The notes under the pieces are model-generated. The model was not told where the DNA came from, ran no database searches, and saw only the letters and a list, made by a program, of their open reading frames with translations. Source: Lewinellaceae bacterium (GTDB taxonomy: Bacteria; Bacteroidota; Bacteroidia; Chitinophagales; Saprospiraceae). From it: a stretch of DNA of 64,000 bases. Below, one piece after another: positions 10,001-17,600 of this stretch. Position numbers and translations under genes: made by a program. Position 1 is the first letter of the stretch. Every line of letters starts with the position of its first letter. The stretch lies in NCBI GenBank assembly GCA_020636375.1, contig JACJXZ010000002.1, positions 372,001-436,000 on the forward strand. The letters are read 5' to 3'.

Positions 10001-11477
10001 TGGCGTCGGTAATCGTGATCGTCTGGGTGGCGGTGGTGGTATTGCCGGCACAATCGGTCACGGACCAGGTGCGCAAAATGACGCCGACGCCGCAGGCGTT
10101 CAGGCCGCTCATGTCATCTGACGGCGGGCCGGTCGTCGTCACGCTGCCGTCGCAGTCGTCGGAAGTCGGGAGCGCAGCGCCGGGAGGAGCGCCGCCGCAG
10201 GCTATCGTGATGTTGCCGGGCACAGGGCCGTTGATCACCGGCGGAGCGCCATCCTGGAGGGTGATGGTTTGCGTGAAGGAGGCCATATTGCCGGAGCAGT
10301 CCGTCACCGTCCAGGTGCGTAACATGAGACCGACGCCACAGGCGTTGACGCCGCTCATGTCATCCGACGGCGGGCCAGTCGTCGTCACCCCGCCGTCGCA
10401 GGCGTCAGTAGCGGCCAGCGGGGCGGCGGGCGGCACGGCACCGCAGCCCACGGTGATGCTGGCGGGCGGAGCGCCGGTGATCACCGGAGGCACATTGTCC
10501 TGAAGGGTGATCGCCTGGCTGACGGATGTGGTATTGCCGGAGCAGTCCGTCACCGTCCAGGTGCGCTGGATGAGGCCGACGCCGCAGGCATTCAGGCCGC
10601 TCGTATTATCCACCGGCGGGCCGGTCGTCGTCACCCCGGCGTCGCAGGCGTCGGAAGCGGGCAGCGGCAGCGCAGGGGGCAGCGCCCCGCAACCCACGGT
10701 GACGGGGGCGGGCGCAGGAGCGTTGATGGTGGGCGGCGTATTGTCCACCAGGGTGATCGTCTGGGAAGCGGTAGTGGTGTTGCCCGCGCAGTCGGAAACG
10801 GACCAGGTGCGGATGACGGTGCCCAGGCCGCAGGGGTTCAGCCCGCTGGTATTGTCTGTGGGCATGCCGGTGGTGATGGTGCAGTTGGCGTCGCAGCCGT
10901 CGGAAGCGGCCAGGGGCGCCGGCACGGGCAGCGGGTTGCCGCAGGTTACGGTGGCATTGGCGGGAACGGGCCCGAGGATGGTGGGCGGCGTATTGTCCAC
11001 CCCGCCGGGGTTGCCCGTATTGGCGCAGTTGCTGAAGCCGTAAGGGCCCTCCAGCTGAGCGCCGCCCACGACGGTGACAAAGCGGTTCTGGTTGTCGAGG
11101 GGGTTGGTGCAGGGGCCGCCGAAGCCGTCGAACTCCCAGCCGCCGGGGCCGTTGAGGAATTTGTACTGGTAGGTTCCGGGGGGGATGCCGCAGAAGGATA
11201 TCTCCCAGACGCCCCCGCCCACGTTGCACATGGGCATGGGGTTCCAGTTGGTCAGCCCGACGGAGGCAAAGAAGTCGCTGGCCAGATAGGCGCCGGAGGG
11301 GTTTACGGACTGGCCGGTCATGTCCACCCGGAAAGTCACCTTGTCCATCAGCACTTCCGCCTCCACGCGGGGGGGCATTCCTTCCGGAAAACCGAAGACG
11401 GCTGCGTTGCCTGGGTTCACGAAAAAATGGGCAAGGAGAAAAGTCGATATTGCTTTGCGAAAAAAAGTAACCTTCAT
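4068..11477 (-). CDS. Giant multi-domain surface protein, HYR and Ig/PKD-like modules, T9SS type-B sorting domain
   Basis: The product has 2469 residues. A signal peptide covers about 1-26 (ends NPGNAA). Residues about 45-140 resemble a starch-binding-like domain (VTFRVDMTGQ, PPGTYQYKFLNG). Ten HYR-like modules of about 82 residues follow (about 163-970): eight are close copies with 'SDxCDG', 'ACGxG' and 'RTWTVTDCSGNT', two are divergent. A linker leads to fourteen Ig/PKD-like modules (about 1062-2215) that start near 'ADAGxxxxLTC' and contain 'Y.W.GPG', 'PG.Y.L.VTDT.NGC'. Then come one SprB-like repeat (PPCFGEAGG... SGEYTLIVQDSEGC) and a gliding-associated type-B C-terminal domain (YAPNAFSPNGDGRNDHF to the end). 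T9SS export and anchoring to the cell surface or release are expected, probably for adhesion or gliding. Paired cysteines in every module suggest disulfides. It is transcribed alone. Confidence 0.93.
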   Translation of the reverse strand: MKVTFFRKAISTFLLAHFFVNPGNAAVFGFPEGMPPRVEAEVLMDKVTFRVDMTGQSVNPSGAYLASDFFASVGLTNWNPMPMCNVGGGVWEISFCGIPPGTYQYKFLNGPGGWEFDGFGGPCTNPLDNQNRFVTVVGGAQLEGPYGFSNCANTGNPGGVDNTPPTILGPVPANATVTCGNPLPVPAPLAASDGCDANCTITTGMPTDNTSGLNPCGLGTVIRTWSVSDCAGNTTTASQTITLVDNTPPTINAPAPAPVTVGCGALPPALPLPASDACDAGVTTTGPPVDNTSGLNACGVGLIQRTWTVTDCSGNTTSVSQAITLQDNVPPVITGAPPASITVGCGAVPPAAPLAATDACDGGVTTTGPPSDDMSGVNACGVGLMLRTWTVTDCSGNMASFTQTITLQDGAPPVINGPVPGNITIACGGAPPGAALPTSDDCDGSVTTTGPPSDDMSGLNACGVGVILRTWSVTDCAGNTTTATQTITITDAIPPAITGAPANLTINCNGPIPPALPLAASDNCDPAVTTTGMPAEDNSGLNACGLGTLIRTWTVADCSGNTASVSQAITLVDNAPPVIAQQPPPNLFLDCSDPFPQAAPLPASDNCDAGVLLTNPPVDDFSGLDACGTGTVVRTWTVADCAGNTASATQFITLSDQQPPLIADQIPADVVVACDEMPPAAPLAAFDFCDGSVASTGMPVDDLGGVGACGAGQVVRTWAVQDCSGNIAVASQVITLVDDGPPTIDGPVPADVTVSCGALPPAQPLAASDDCDGSISSTGMPADDTSGLDACGVGEVVRTWTATDCSGNTVSVSQVITVVDDAPPVLAVPPDTTLDCNNIPAASAADATATDNCSVPAIAYDGEMIIGSGCSYEIHRAWTATDACGNAVSLAQVITVQDTAAPVFGNAPADITVCEGALPPMADLGWTDNCDGAGSISGSESTDGLSNPETISRTWAYTDGCGNVASYTQTITVVAALALDAGQDRALCAGEEASLSPSLSGGVDSTFWVSTGDGSFDDPSSPDAVYTPGGNDLSAGQATLIFTALPLAADCLPVTDTVVLNILSLPVADAGAGQQITCGDPAVVLGSPGGGAGLLYEWSGPGIDDSNRTDPMPEVGVPGTYVLAVFLAGAGPGCTVTDTVVVTTDTGFPVAAAGEDLVINCRQAVVSLDGSGSSIGGDFSYIWSGPGIDASNQDALSPLVSVPGVYTLTISNTANGCTANDQAEVRLDTLAPAADAGIPQVIDCNDPVALLDGGNSSAGTNITYQWLAPDGVPLGTGSQQSAPVAGVYTLQVTDTLNGCAATALVEVTADTLPPAIDAGPGRALTCAVPAFTLSAGSPGTGGNLTYSWTLGGVPIGNDSTLVVSVPGNYGLVVTNTANGCAASDEVSITENTQAPVADAGPGGLLTCTANCLDLGGAGTSIGPDYTYQWTGSSNAVADAGVPNPEVCAPDTYILLVTDTTNGCTARDTVGVAEDASLPAAEAQSADTLSCSVSVAVLSGLGSSTGAEFEYEWRDGAGQAISSSIETTVSTPGLYTLVVINTQTQCRSVATINVPIDTIAPVADAGADAVRDCANLSVELGGNSSAGPGIRYEWRDAQGNTLGTAPRQVVSLPGLYTLLATNANNGCTAADEVMVVDNIAYPEADAGADQVLDCVNSGVSLDGSGSSAGGNFIYAWSGPGFNSDTLTPVVTASGLYVLAVTDTSNFCMAADTVAVTVDTIAPLADAGPDGLLTCADPTVQLDGSGSAQSGLAYQWTDAAGAALGGGLTLSVSTPGLYILQVTDPQNGCSAVDEAAVAIDTVAPVAVAATGGMLTCERTTATLDGFGSDSGGNYTYLWSGPGLAGDSTSLLAEATVAGVYTLTVANLDNGCVASEATEVQQNTTPPAAFAGPDQALTCREPVASLSGSASAAGALFRWSGPGIDVSNENLPNPNVGQAGQYSLVVTDTANGCASAPANVIVTDNRELPPAEAVATDSLDCQTASARLDGANSAQGDTISYQWYFQGQPISGATAVEWVAEEAGIYVLEVLNTSTGCINTDTVILAEDFALPPAQIGGGGTLSCYTPELELVETAAAGLPNLSLEWSTVGGNIITANLSGAAVEVDAGGWYIVTVRNTENGCERADSVLVGEDFEAPALDLEDTYQLDCQGQGIAVAPDFAPGIGELSFEWAGPGFSAATPEVSITAPGNYTLAATLLRTGCRATAATVVLESDGISSVAAQAVPPPCFGEAGGFIQVDTVIGGSPPYLFALDGGPFGSGSSFGSLASGEYTLIVQDSEGCEQEQVLTIPEAEVFELIHEAAIELAAGDSAQLSVEPTLPVAVYSWAAAGDSTLSCRDCPSPVVSPGLTTVYTLAAVSESGCRAEGRITVRVVRRDDIYAPNAFSPNGDGRNDHFTLYPRQAAARIRLLQVFDRWGTLLFEAEGIPGGVPELGWDGRANGSELDAGVYVFWAEVLLPDGRTKVVSGDVALLR
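4832..8294 (-). repeat. Coding tandem array of fourteen Ig/PKD-like modules
   Basis: Fourteen modules of about 80-84 residues each start near 'ADAG' or a variant and end near '.VTVDTxAPV'. They are more diverged from one another than the HYR units, which suggests an older expansion than that of the HYR array. Confidence 0.8.
8567..10991 (-). repeat. Coding tandem array of ten HYR-like modules (~246-bp unit)
   Basis: This is the DNA-level tandem repeat inside the giant surface gene. The unit is close to 246 bp; units 1-8 (10991 downward) are very similar at both DNA and protein level, units 9-10 diverge. The periodic sequence also leaves long open antisense frames on the plus strand, which are shadows. 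Confidence 0.85.
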
Positions 11478-11505
11478 TTATAACCGGGCAGTTTATTATT
11501 TCAAA

Positions 11506-11636
11506 GTTACTATTTAGCAGCCCTCCGCTTTTTAGCCACGAAGACACAAAAACACTAAGATTCCACAAAGCCTTGGTGCGATCTTGGTGTCTTGGTGTCT
11601 TCGTGGCAAAGGCATCAGGCCCACCTAAATAGTTAC
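11506..11636. repeat. Family A palindromic element, copy 2
   Basis: The ends are GTTACTATTTAG and CTAAATAGTTAC. The core is an imperfect palindrome with TAGCCACGAAGACAC on the left arm and GTGTCTTCGTGGC on the right. The sequence from GCAGCCCTC to the arm and the 'GGCATCAGGCCCACC' tail are nearly the same as in the copy at 44032, which shows a common origin. Confidence 0.8.
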
Positions 11637-11760
11637 ATTTCAAAAATGGTGATCCATCCAAAAATAATAAAGGAAATGGTTACAGGGGATGGACAGGGCA
11701 AAATAAGGGCTGATAACTGGTTGCAAATTATGAAATGGGACTTTTCAGTTGGAATTTTGG

Positions 11761-11807
11761 ACGTACCACTTTTAAGCTTGCCCTGATGAGATAGAAGGGT
11801 GGTGCGT
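11761..11807. repeat. Family E short hairpin element, copy 1
   Basis: ACGTACCAC and GTGGTGCGT flank a core AAGCTTGCCCTGATGAGA. The copy at 19817-19862 has the same CTGCCCTGATGA core between different but also complementary ends (GGGCCAC / GTGGCCC). The stem pairing is therefore kept by compensatory change. Confidence 0.5.
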
Positions 11808-11810
11808 TTT

Positions 11811-11991
11811 ATAGACAGGATTAACACGATGGACAGGATTCAGCAGCCCTGATTTTGCTACCTCCTCCCTTCGGGGGGATTGAGGGGGGCTATGGACAGG
11901 ATGAGATCTTCGTCCGCTACCAGGAAAGAAAAACCCTATAATGCCGTTTTTCCAGCCCGTTTTTTTATCATCTTTGCCAAAAGACCAAAAC
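11811..11991. repeat. Family F fragment and leader before the exosortase gene
   Basis: ACAGGATTAACACGAT followed by GGACAGGATT (11815-11840) matches the dispersed ACAGGATTAACA words also present at 38976-39003. A CCTTCGGGGGG hairpin-like stretch follows. A TATCATCTTTG sequence near 11967-11977 is a possible -7 region for the exosortase gene. No gene is seen. Confidence 0.4.
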
Positions 11992-12564
11992 ATGGCGCAG
12001 AGAAAGAAAAAGCGGCCGCGACCTACGGACAGCCTTTCCCGGCTCCGGAGCCGGCTGGCCACGCGTTCGCCCATCCTGCTGTTTTGCCTGGGGCTGGCCC
12101 TCGTCATGGCGGTGTATTTCTGGTTATATCATCAGGATTTCTTCAATACCTACCTGTACCTTCCCGTGGTGCAATTTTACGCCGACTGGGGCAGCCGCCT
12201 GCTGGCCCTGCTGGGGCAGGGCACTTCCAGCGACGGGGCGCTCATCGCCAATGCCGATTTTTCCATCAACATCGGCAAAGGCTGCGACGCGCTCACCCCT
12301 ACAGCGCTCTTCCTGGCGGCGGTGCTGATCTTTCCCATCAGTTTTCGCGTCAAATGGCCGGCGCTGGCCCTGGCGCCGCTGGGCATCGCTTTGCTCAATT
12401 TCCTGCGCATTGCCAGCCTCTTCCTGACCGGCATCTATGCCCCTTCTTTTTTCGAGCTGGCGCATATCGAAATCTGGCAGGCCATCTTCATCGCCGCCTG
12501 TTTTCTGGGTTGGGTGTACTGGCTCGGCTGGGCGACCAAAAAAACGGCGCCTCATGGATCATAG
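11992..12564 (+). CDS. Exosortase/archaeosortase family protein
   Basis: The start at 11992 (MAQRKKKRPRP, basic cytoplasmic N-tail) gives 190 residues; an in-frame ATG at 11941 would add 17. Several membrane helices are visible. The three residues of the exosortase active site are in place: Cys98 in NIGKGCDALTP, Arg139 in LNFLRIASLF and His158 in FFELAHIEIWQA. By family knowledge such enzymes cut a C-terminal sorting signal of exported proteins and may transfer them to another carrier. The subfamily (Bacteroidota types such as XrtF, XrtN, XrtX or XrtK) cannot be fixed by eye. The stop overlaps the next gene by 11 bases, so the two form a unit. I found no obvious sorting-signal substrate next to it. 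Confidence 0.85.
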   Translation: MAQRKKKRPRPTDSLSRLRSRLATRSPILLFCLGLALVMAVYFWLYHQDFFNTYLYLPVVQFYADWGSRLLALLGQGTSSDGALIANADFSINIGKGCDALTPTALFLAAVLIFPISFRVKWPALALAPLGIALLNFLRIASLFLTGIYAPSFFELAHIEIWQAIFIAACFLGWVYWLGWATKKTAPHGS

Positions 12565-13201
12565 GTTGAAACTGTTGCTCGGCTTCGGCGGCAAGCTGCT
12601 GCTTTTCTACATCGGCCTGATGGCGCTCACCCTTGCCACCGGCTTCGCCGGCGCCTACCTGAAATGGCACTGCGGCTGCGCCGGAGCGCTGTGGGGCGAG
12701 GCCACCGCCGTAGCCCGGATCGACTGCGTCGGGCCAAAGGCTACGGAGAACCGGTACGCTACCGAAGTCGAATACCGCTTCATCGACAAACAGGAGCTGG
12801 AACGCCTCACCGAACAGGCCAAACGCAGCGGCCAGGCCGACGTCCGGCTCAGCGTCTTCGGCTGGTCTTACAACTTCATGCGGATCGAGCTTTTCCCCCT
12901 GCTGTTCCTCATCTCCCTCGTGTTGGCCTACCCGGCCTCGTGGCGGTACCGGCTCCGGTCGCTGCTCGTGGCTGTGCTGCTGTTCATACCGCTGTCCTTC
13001 CTTTTGCTGTACGCCAAGTTCCTCTACCAGATGCACCTGGATACGACGGTCTTTGGCCATTACCACCTGCCAGGCTTCTGGGCCGGCTTCATGCAGTACC
13101 TGTCCTTGTCGCTGGCCGAGGCGCGTTTTATTTTCATCCTGCTGTTGTGGGGCGTGGTGATGGTGCGCTGGGAAGATATAAGGCAACTGGTGAAGGATTA
13201 A
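12554..13201 (+). CDS. Membrane protein coupled to the exosortase gene
   Basis: The 215-residue product starts at ATG 12554 inside the end of the exosortase gene (ATGGATCATAG overlap). It has a first membrane helix at about 9-30, a periplasmic-type loop of about 80 residues with three cysteines (WHCGCAGALW, ARIDCVG), and three or four more helices from about 114 to the end ('FPLLFLISLVLAYP', 'LLVAVLLFIPLSFLLLY', 'FIFILLLWGVVMV'). It resembles the dedicated membrane partners encoded next to exosortases in this phylum (for example the XrtF-associated protein) in position and size, but I cannot match the sequence to one. A role in substrate handling for the sortase is inferred from coupling only. 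Confidence 0.7.
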   Translation: MDHRLKLLLGFGGKLLLFYIGLMALTLATGFAGAYLKWHCGCAGALWGEATAVARIDCVGPKATENRYATEVEYRFIDKQELERLTEQAKRSGQADVRLSVFGWSYNFMRIELFPLLFLISLVLAYPASWRYRLRSLLVAVLLFIPLSFLLLYAKFLYQMHLDTTVFGHYHLPGFWAGFMQYLSLSLAEARFIFILLLWGVVMVRWEDIRQLVKD

Positions 13202-13220
13202 AAGCCGCTGGAAACCAATC

Positions 13221-14372
13221 CTACAAAACCTGCCGGAAACAAGCCACCAGCCGCTCCAAATCCTTCTCGTCATTATACAAATGGCAGGAAACGCGCACCG
13301 CGCTGCCCCGCAGAGAGACATATACGCCCTGTTGCTGAAAAGCAGCCTTCAACCGCTCCAAATCCACCCCGCCCGGCAGGCGCACGCCCACCAGGTGGCT
13401 GGCCCGGCCTTCCTCCGGCTCTACCCGGCAGCCCAGTTCCTCCAACTGCCGAAGCGGGCCCCGCATCAGCTCCCGGCAGTAAGCCTGGATGTTGGGCACG
13501 CCCCATTCGAGCAGTTGCTCCAATGCGCGCAGCTGCATGGGAAGCAGGATAAAGTTGCTCTGCTCTCCCACGGAGTAGCGGCCCGCCAGCGGTTGGTACG
13601 CCGGCTGGTAATTGACCAGGTTCTTAAAATCCTCGCTGTCCAGCCGGTTGATCCAGCTTTCCTCGATGGGGATGCCGCCGTCGAAGGCAGGGCCGTAGTA
13701 CGCCAGCCCGATGCCGTAGGGCCCCAGCAGCCATTTGTAGCTGGCGCAGATGAGGGCGTCGGGGCGGATCTCCTGAACGTCAAAAGGCAGGGCGCCGACG
13801 GATTGGCTGCCGTCGACCACCAGCCAGGCGCCGGCCGCGTCCGCCTTCTGGCGGATGGCTTTTAAATCAAAAAGCGTGCCGTCCGCCCAGTGGATGTTGC
13901 CGAGGGCCACCAGGGCAGTGCGTTCATCAATGGCCGACAGTATCCGTTCGTTCCACAACCGGCTGCGTGGCCCTCCCTCCGGGGCGGGCACGAAGCGCAG
14001 CTCCGCCCCTTGCTCGTCTGCCAGCCGCTGCCAGGCGTAGACGTTGCTGGGGAACTGCTCCTGCATGAGCACCATATTGCCGCCTGCCCGAAGCTCCAGG
14101 TTGCGGGCAACGGTGGCTATGCCGTAGGAAACGGATGGGATCACGGCGATGCGCCCCGGCTCTCCGGCATTGACCAGCCGGCTGAAGCTTTCCTTCAATT
14201 GCTGTACCTGGCCGAAAAAGTGATGCGGTTTGATCTCGTAAGGGCGGCTCTTCCTGCTTATGCCTTCGAAGCCGGCCTGCTCTGCGCTTTTGAGCAGGGG
14301 GGACATGTAGGCGCCGTTGAGGTAGGTTATTTCGTCCGGGAGGGAAAAGAGGGATTTCTGGCAGGGGAGCAT
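13221..14372 (-). CDS. Class V aminotransferase (PLP-dependent)
   Basis: The start at 14372 (MLPCQKSLFSLPDEITYLNGAYMSP) fits the family better than the open codons upstream and gives 383 residues. Fold-type I class V features are visible: 'VSYGIATVARNLEL', the cofactor aspartate in 'AGAWLVVDGSQSVGALPFDV' and the PLP lysine in 'ICASYKWLLGPYG'. Cysteine-desulfurase-like and kynureninase-like enzymes share this pattern; the short 'YLNGAYMSPL' start is common in uncharacterised Bacteroidota members. The substrate is unknown. It faces the exosortase pair tail to tail with a gap of only 19 bases. A family B element lies just upstream of its start. Confidence 0.85.
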   Translation of the reverse strand: MLPCQKSLFSLPDEITYLNGAYMSPLLKSAEQAGFEGISRKSRPYEIKPHHFFGQVQQLKESFSRLVNAGEPGRIAVIPSVSYGIATVARNLELRAGGNMVLMQEQFPSNVYAWQRLADEQGAELRFVPAPEGGPRSRLWNERILSAIDERTALVALGNIHWADGTLFDLKAIRQKADAAGAWLVVDGSQSVGALPFDVQEIRPDALICASYKWLLGPYGIGLAYYGPAFDGGIPIEESWINRLDSEDFKNLVNYQPAYQPLAGRYSVGEQSNFILLPMQLRALEQLLEWGVPNIQAYCRELMRGPLRQLEELGCRVEPEEGRASHLVGVRLPGGVDLERLKAAFQQQGVYVSLRGSAVRVSCHLYNDEKDLERLVACFRQVL

Positions 14373-14400
14373 GTCGGAAAATTTGATTGAAATCAAAAAT

Positions 14401-14539
14401 AATTATACTTGACGGCAATAGGTTTTGTGCATTTACGGGAGGGTTTCCCCTTTAGGAGATTTAAGGGGCGGGGCGGGCAAATGCACTACCTGTCCCGCAC
14501 ACAAAGTGTCGGGAAAACCTATTGCAGCGGAGTATAATT
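14401..14539. repeat. Family B palindromic element, copy 1
   Basis: The left arm AATTATACTTGACGGCAATA (from 14401) continues into GGTTTTGTGCAT. The right arm returns as ACCTATTGCAGCGG then AGTATAATT. The core carries CCCCTTTAGGAGATTTAAGG. The second copy is at 18534-18640. The element sits between the aminotransferase start and the phosphoesterase stop. Confidence 0.65.
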
Positions 14540-14572
14540 TAAGAAAAGCTTCCTCATTGTATACGCTGCTCT

Positions 14573-14641
14573 CCACGAAAACAGGAAGGCGCGAAATTTC
14601 GCAAAATTTGGTGCGGATTTCGTGCCTTCGTGTTTTCGTGG
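14573..14641. repeat. Palindrome with CCACGAAAACA arms
   Basis: CCACGAAAACA (from 14573) pairs with TGTTTTCGTGG (to 14641), and the pairing continues inward through GAAGGC and CGAAAT. The words resemble the core of family A, but the GTAACTATTTAG ends are missing. It lies in the 3' flank of the phosphoesterase gene. Confidence 0.55.
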
Positions 14642-14675
14642 CAAAAAACGCCCAGCCGGAAAAAGCAATAACAAC

Positions 14676-17600
14676 TCAAAAGAAAAACGCCCCCGTCACA
14701 TTAATCCGGTTAGCCTTGCCATCCCCCCGAAATATACTCGCGTTGACCACAAACATATCAAACGGGCTGAACCACAGGCCGCCGCCGTAGGCGTAGTGCC
14801 AGGTATCGGAATCCTCCCCCTCCAGCCATACCCTGCCGTGGTCGAAGCCGCCGGTGATGCCCACCGAGAAAGGCAGGGTCGGGTTTTCTGAACTGACCAG
14901 CTTCAGCCGCAGGTCGATGTTCTGGTAAAAAGCGGTATTGCCGATAAAGCGGTTGCGGCGGAAGCCCCGGAAGTTGGCATCCGGCCCGGGGCCGCTGAGG
15001 GTGGCGCCCTGGTAAAACTCGTACTCGTCGGTGAAACGGTGCTGGAAGCCCACCCGAGTGGCAAAGACGAGGTGGCGCGCCCGGTCGAGGTGCTGATAAG
15101 CGGAGAAAGATGCGTTGAGGTAGGGGAAGCTCTTGTCGATGTCGTCCAGGCGGTGTTTGTAGCCGACATCGACGAACAGGCCGATGCCGCGGGCGGGCAG
15201 GGCGGGGTTGTCCATGTTGCGGTAGTCCAGCACCATCTGCACGCCCAGGAATTCCTGGCCGTCGAAGAAGCCCTCTCCCAGTTCGGCGACGACGCTGTCC
15301 ACAGCGATGTAGCGATCGCCCGTCCGTTCGATCTGAATGGACTCGAAAGTGGGGCCGATGGCAAAGCGGGACTGGCTGTTCAGCCGCCGCGTGATGGCCG
15401 GCACCAGGCGGAACAGCCGCTGCTTGACGCGGTTGAAGTCCAGGGAGCCGTCGTCGACCTCCGCTTCCGGGTTTACGCTGTCGTTGCCCAGGCCGTAGTA
15501 GTTGATCGAATACAGGGGCGTCTGATAAGCGGCATCCAGCGAAAGCTCCCACTTGCCGAACAGGTCGATAAACTCGCTGTAGTAATTGATGGCAATACCG
15601 CCGGTGGCCAGGGCGACGTTGGCCGTCAGGTTGTGCTGGGAAGCGTAGGGCGACTTTTTGAAGCCATAGGTAGTGTATTGCCCGAACAGGCCCAGGAGCG
15701 GCCCGTCGTCGGGGTTGAAGCCGGCGGAAGGCAGGATGCTGGAGTAGTTGAAGTTGTGGTCGACGGTCCGCCGGTTGTAGATGTTGTACTTCGGATCCTT
15801 TTTATACTTTGCCACAGATTCCTTGCCCAGCTTTACCTTATTGTTTTCCTTGCCTGTATCGTAGTAGATAATCTGCCGGTCCGTCTCCGGGATTTCCGAC
15901 TCGTCGGTAAAGGTGTCGTCGCCCAGCCCGCCGACGATGCGGATGGGTATGGCCTTTTCGGCCTTGCCGGTGACTTCGAAAATGTCGTCGTCGTCCAGGC
16001 CGTAAAAAATGATCTCTTTGGTTTCGTCGTACTCGAAGGTGCGGCCGAAGAAGAGGAACTCCTTCTCGCCTTTGTCGTTGGTGTCGTAAACGCGCACGCG
16101 GGTCTGCCCGCCGACCAGGCGTTCGATGGTGAACAGGTCTTTTTCAGAGGTGCCGACCACTTCCACTTTTTGGGAGATGTACTTGTAGTATGCCCGGGCC
16201 ATCTCCATCAGGTTGTCGCGCCGGGATTTGAGCTTTTCGACAATTTCCGCTCCGTTGAGGGCATACACCTCCGGGGGCCAGGCCTGGCGGAAGGCCGCCT
16301 CGATGCGTTCGTCGGTCACGGCGGCCTGGATGCGGCGCACCTCTTCTTCCCAGGTGCTCCAGTCGGCCCCGGTGAGGAAGCTTTTGTCAAAGTGGCGGGC
16401 GTTGTACACCAGCCACTGTATCCGTTTGGTGTTGCCTTTGAAGACCATCAGCTTCTTGATGTCGGGCGCGGTGCCGCGGGCGATGCCGAGCAGCAGGCCG
16501 TCGTACTTGCAGAAGGCCTGGTCGCGGTCGCGGGGGATGGGGCGGTAGTACTCGTACTTGCCCTCGTCGATCTCTGCCCAGCGCCACTGGTCGTCGTGGC
16601 GGTCCCAGTCGCCGATCAGCACGTCGAACAGGCGGGAGCGCACCACCCAGCGGTAGTCGATCAGGCGGTCGTGCTCGCCCAGCACTTCCTCCAGCATGTC
16701 GGAGGTGGACAGGATTTCTTTGGAGTTGCCGAACTGCGGGGTATCGCCCCAGACGTCGTCGTCGGGCCGCTCTTCGAACAGGTACAGGGATCTGGCAAAT
16801 TCGTCGTTGTAAATGTCCAGCTCTTTCTGAGCAGGGAGGTAGACGAGCTTCGGGTCGGTGTAATAAATGCCCACCGCTTCCGCCAGCCGGGCAGCGGGGA
16901 TAGCCGACAGGGGGTGGGAAGCGCTGAAGTTGTCCTTCACCACTTCGGTGACGAACGACTCGTTAAAGGGGTAGCCCAGCGTCCGGGACGGATCCTTGTC
17001 GATGGAACGGACGACGTACTGCTTGCCGTCTTCGGTTTCGAACCGCAGGGAGTTGGTCTGGTATCCTCCGCCCCGCTTTTCCGGCTTTAAGCCTCCTTTG
17101 AATTCGTCGAGCTTCAGGCTGGGTACTTTTACCACCGCGTTATAAACATCCCGGTAGTGTTCTCCCCAGAAGAAGCTCCAGAGTTTTCCTTTTTTAAAGT
17201 CGGTCTGGCTGATCGGCATGTCCACGCTGTCCGGAATGGGCGGGAAATCGTCGGCCACCTCTTCCACGATATCCGGCAAGGGGCCTTTCACCTGCTTGCG
17301 GTATACCACCTGGCCTGTGCTGCCATCCCCTTCCGGCACCCAGTACTGCATCCAGGACGAGCCGTCCTGGTAGAAGTCCAGCTGGACGAAGCCGAGGTGG
17401 CCGTAGGCGAATTCCGTGCCCTTGCCCAGGCGGGAGGGGCTTTCCTTGCAGCCGGCGCCGCTGACGATGAAGAACTGCTCGTCCTGCTCGGTATATTGCA
17501 GGTTGTGCTCGTGGCCGGAAGCGAAAAAAAAGCGGCCGTTCTTGCGGGCGGCGCCGATGACGATGTTAGCCAGTTCCCGGTACTTGGGGTGGCTGGCGTC

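Noticed and set aside
8571..11043. Long plus-strand frames (up to 516 codons) opposite the HYR array
   Set aside because: They mirror the 246-bp repeat period of the minus-strand gene, have repetitive Gly/Ala/Arg/Val-rich composition and no known motif. They are antisense shadows of a well-supported coding sequence.
4068..13201. Surface adhesin and exosortase as one sorting system
   Set aside because: The adhesin carries a T9SS type-B domain and no exosortase-type C-terminal signal (no helix plus basic tail), so the two are probably independent despite being neighbours.
15039..17090. 683-codon plus-strand frame opposite the phosphoesterase-barrel gene
   Set aside because: The minus strand encodes a complete, motif-rich protein here. 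The plus-strand translation is rich in V, G, A, Q and D without motifs, as expected for the complement of GC-rich coding DNA.
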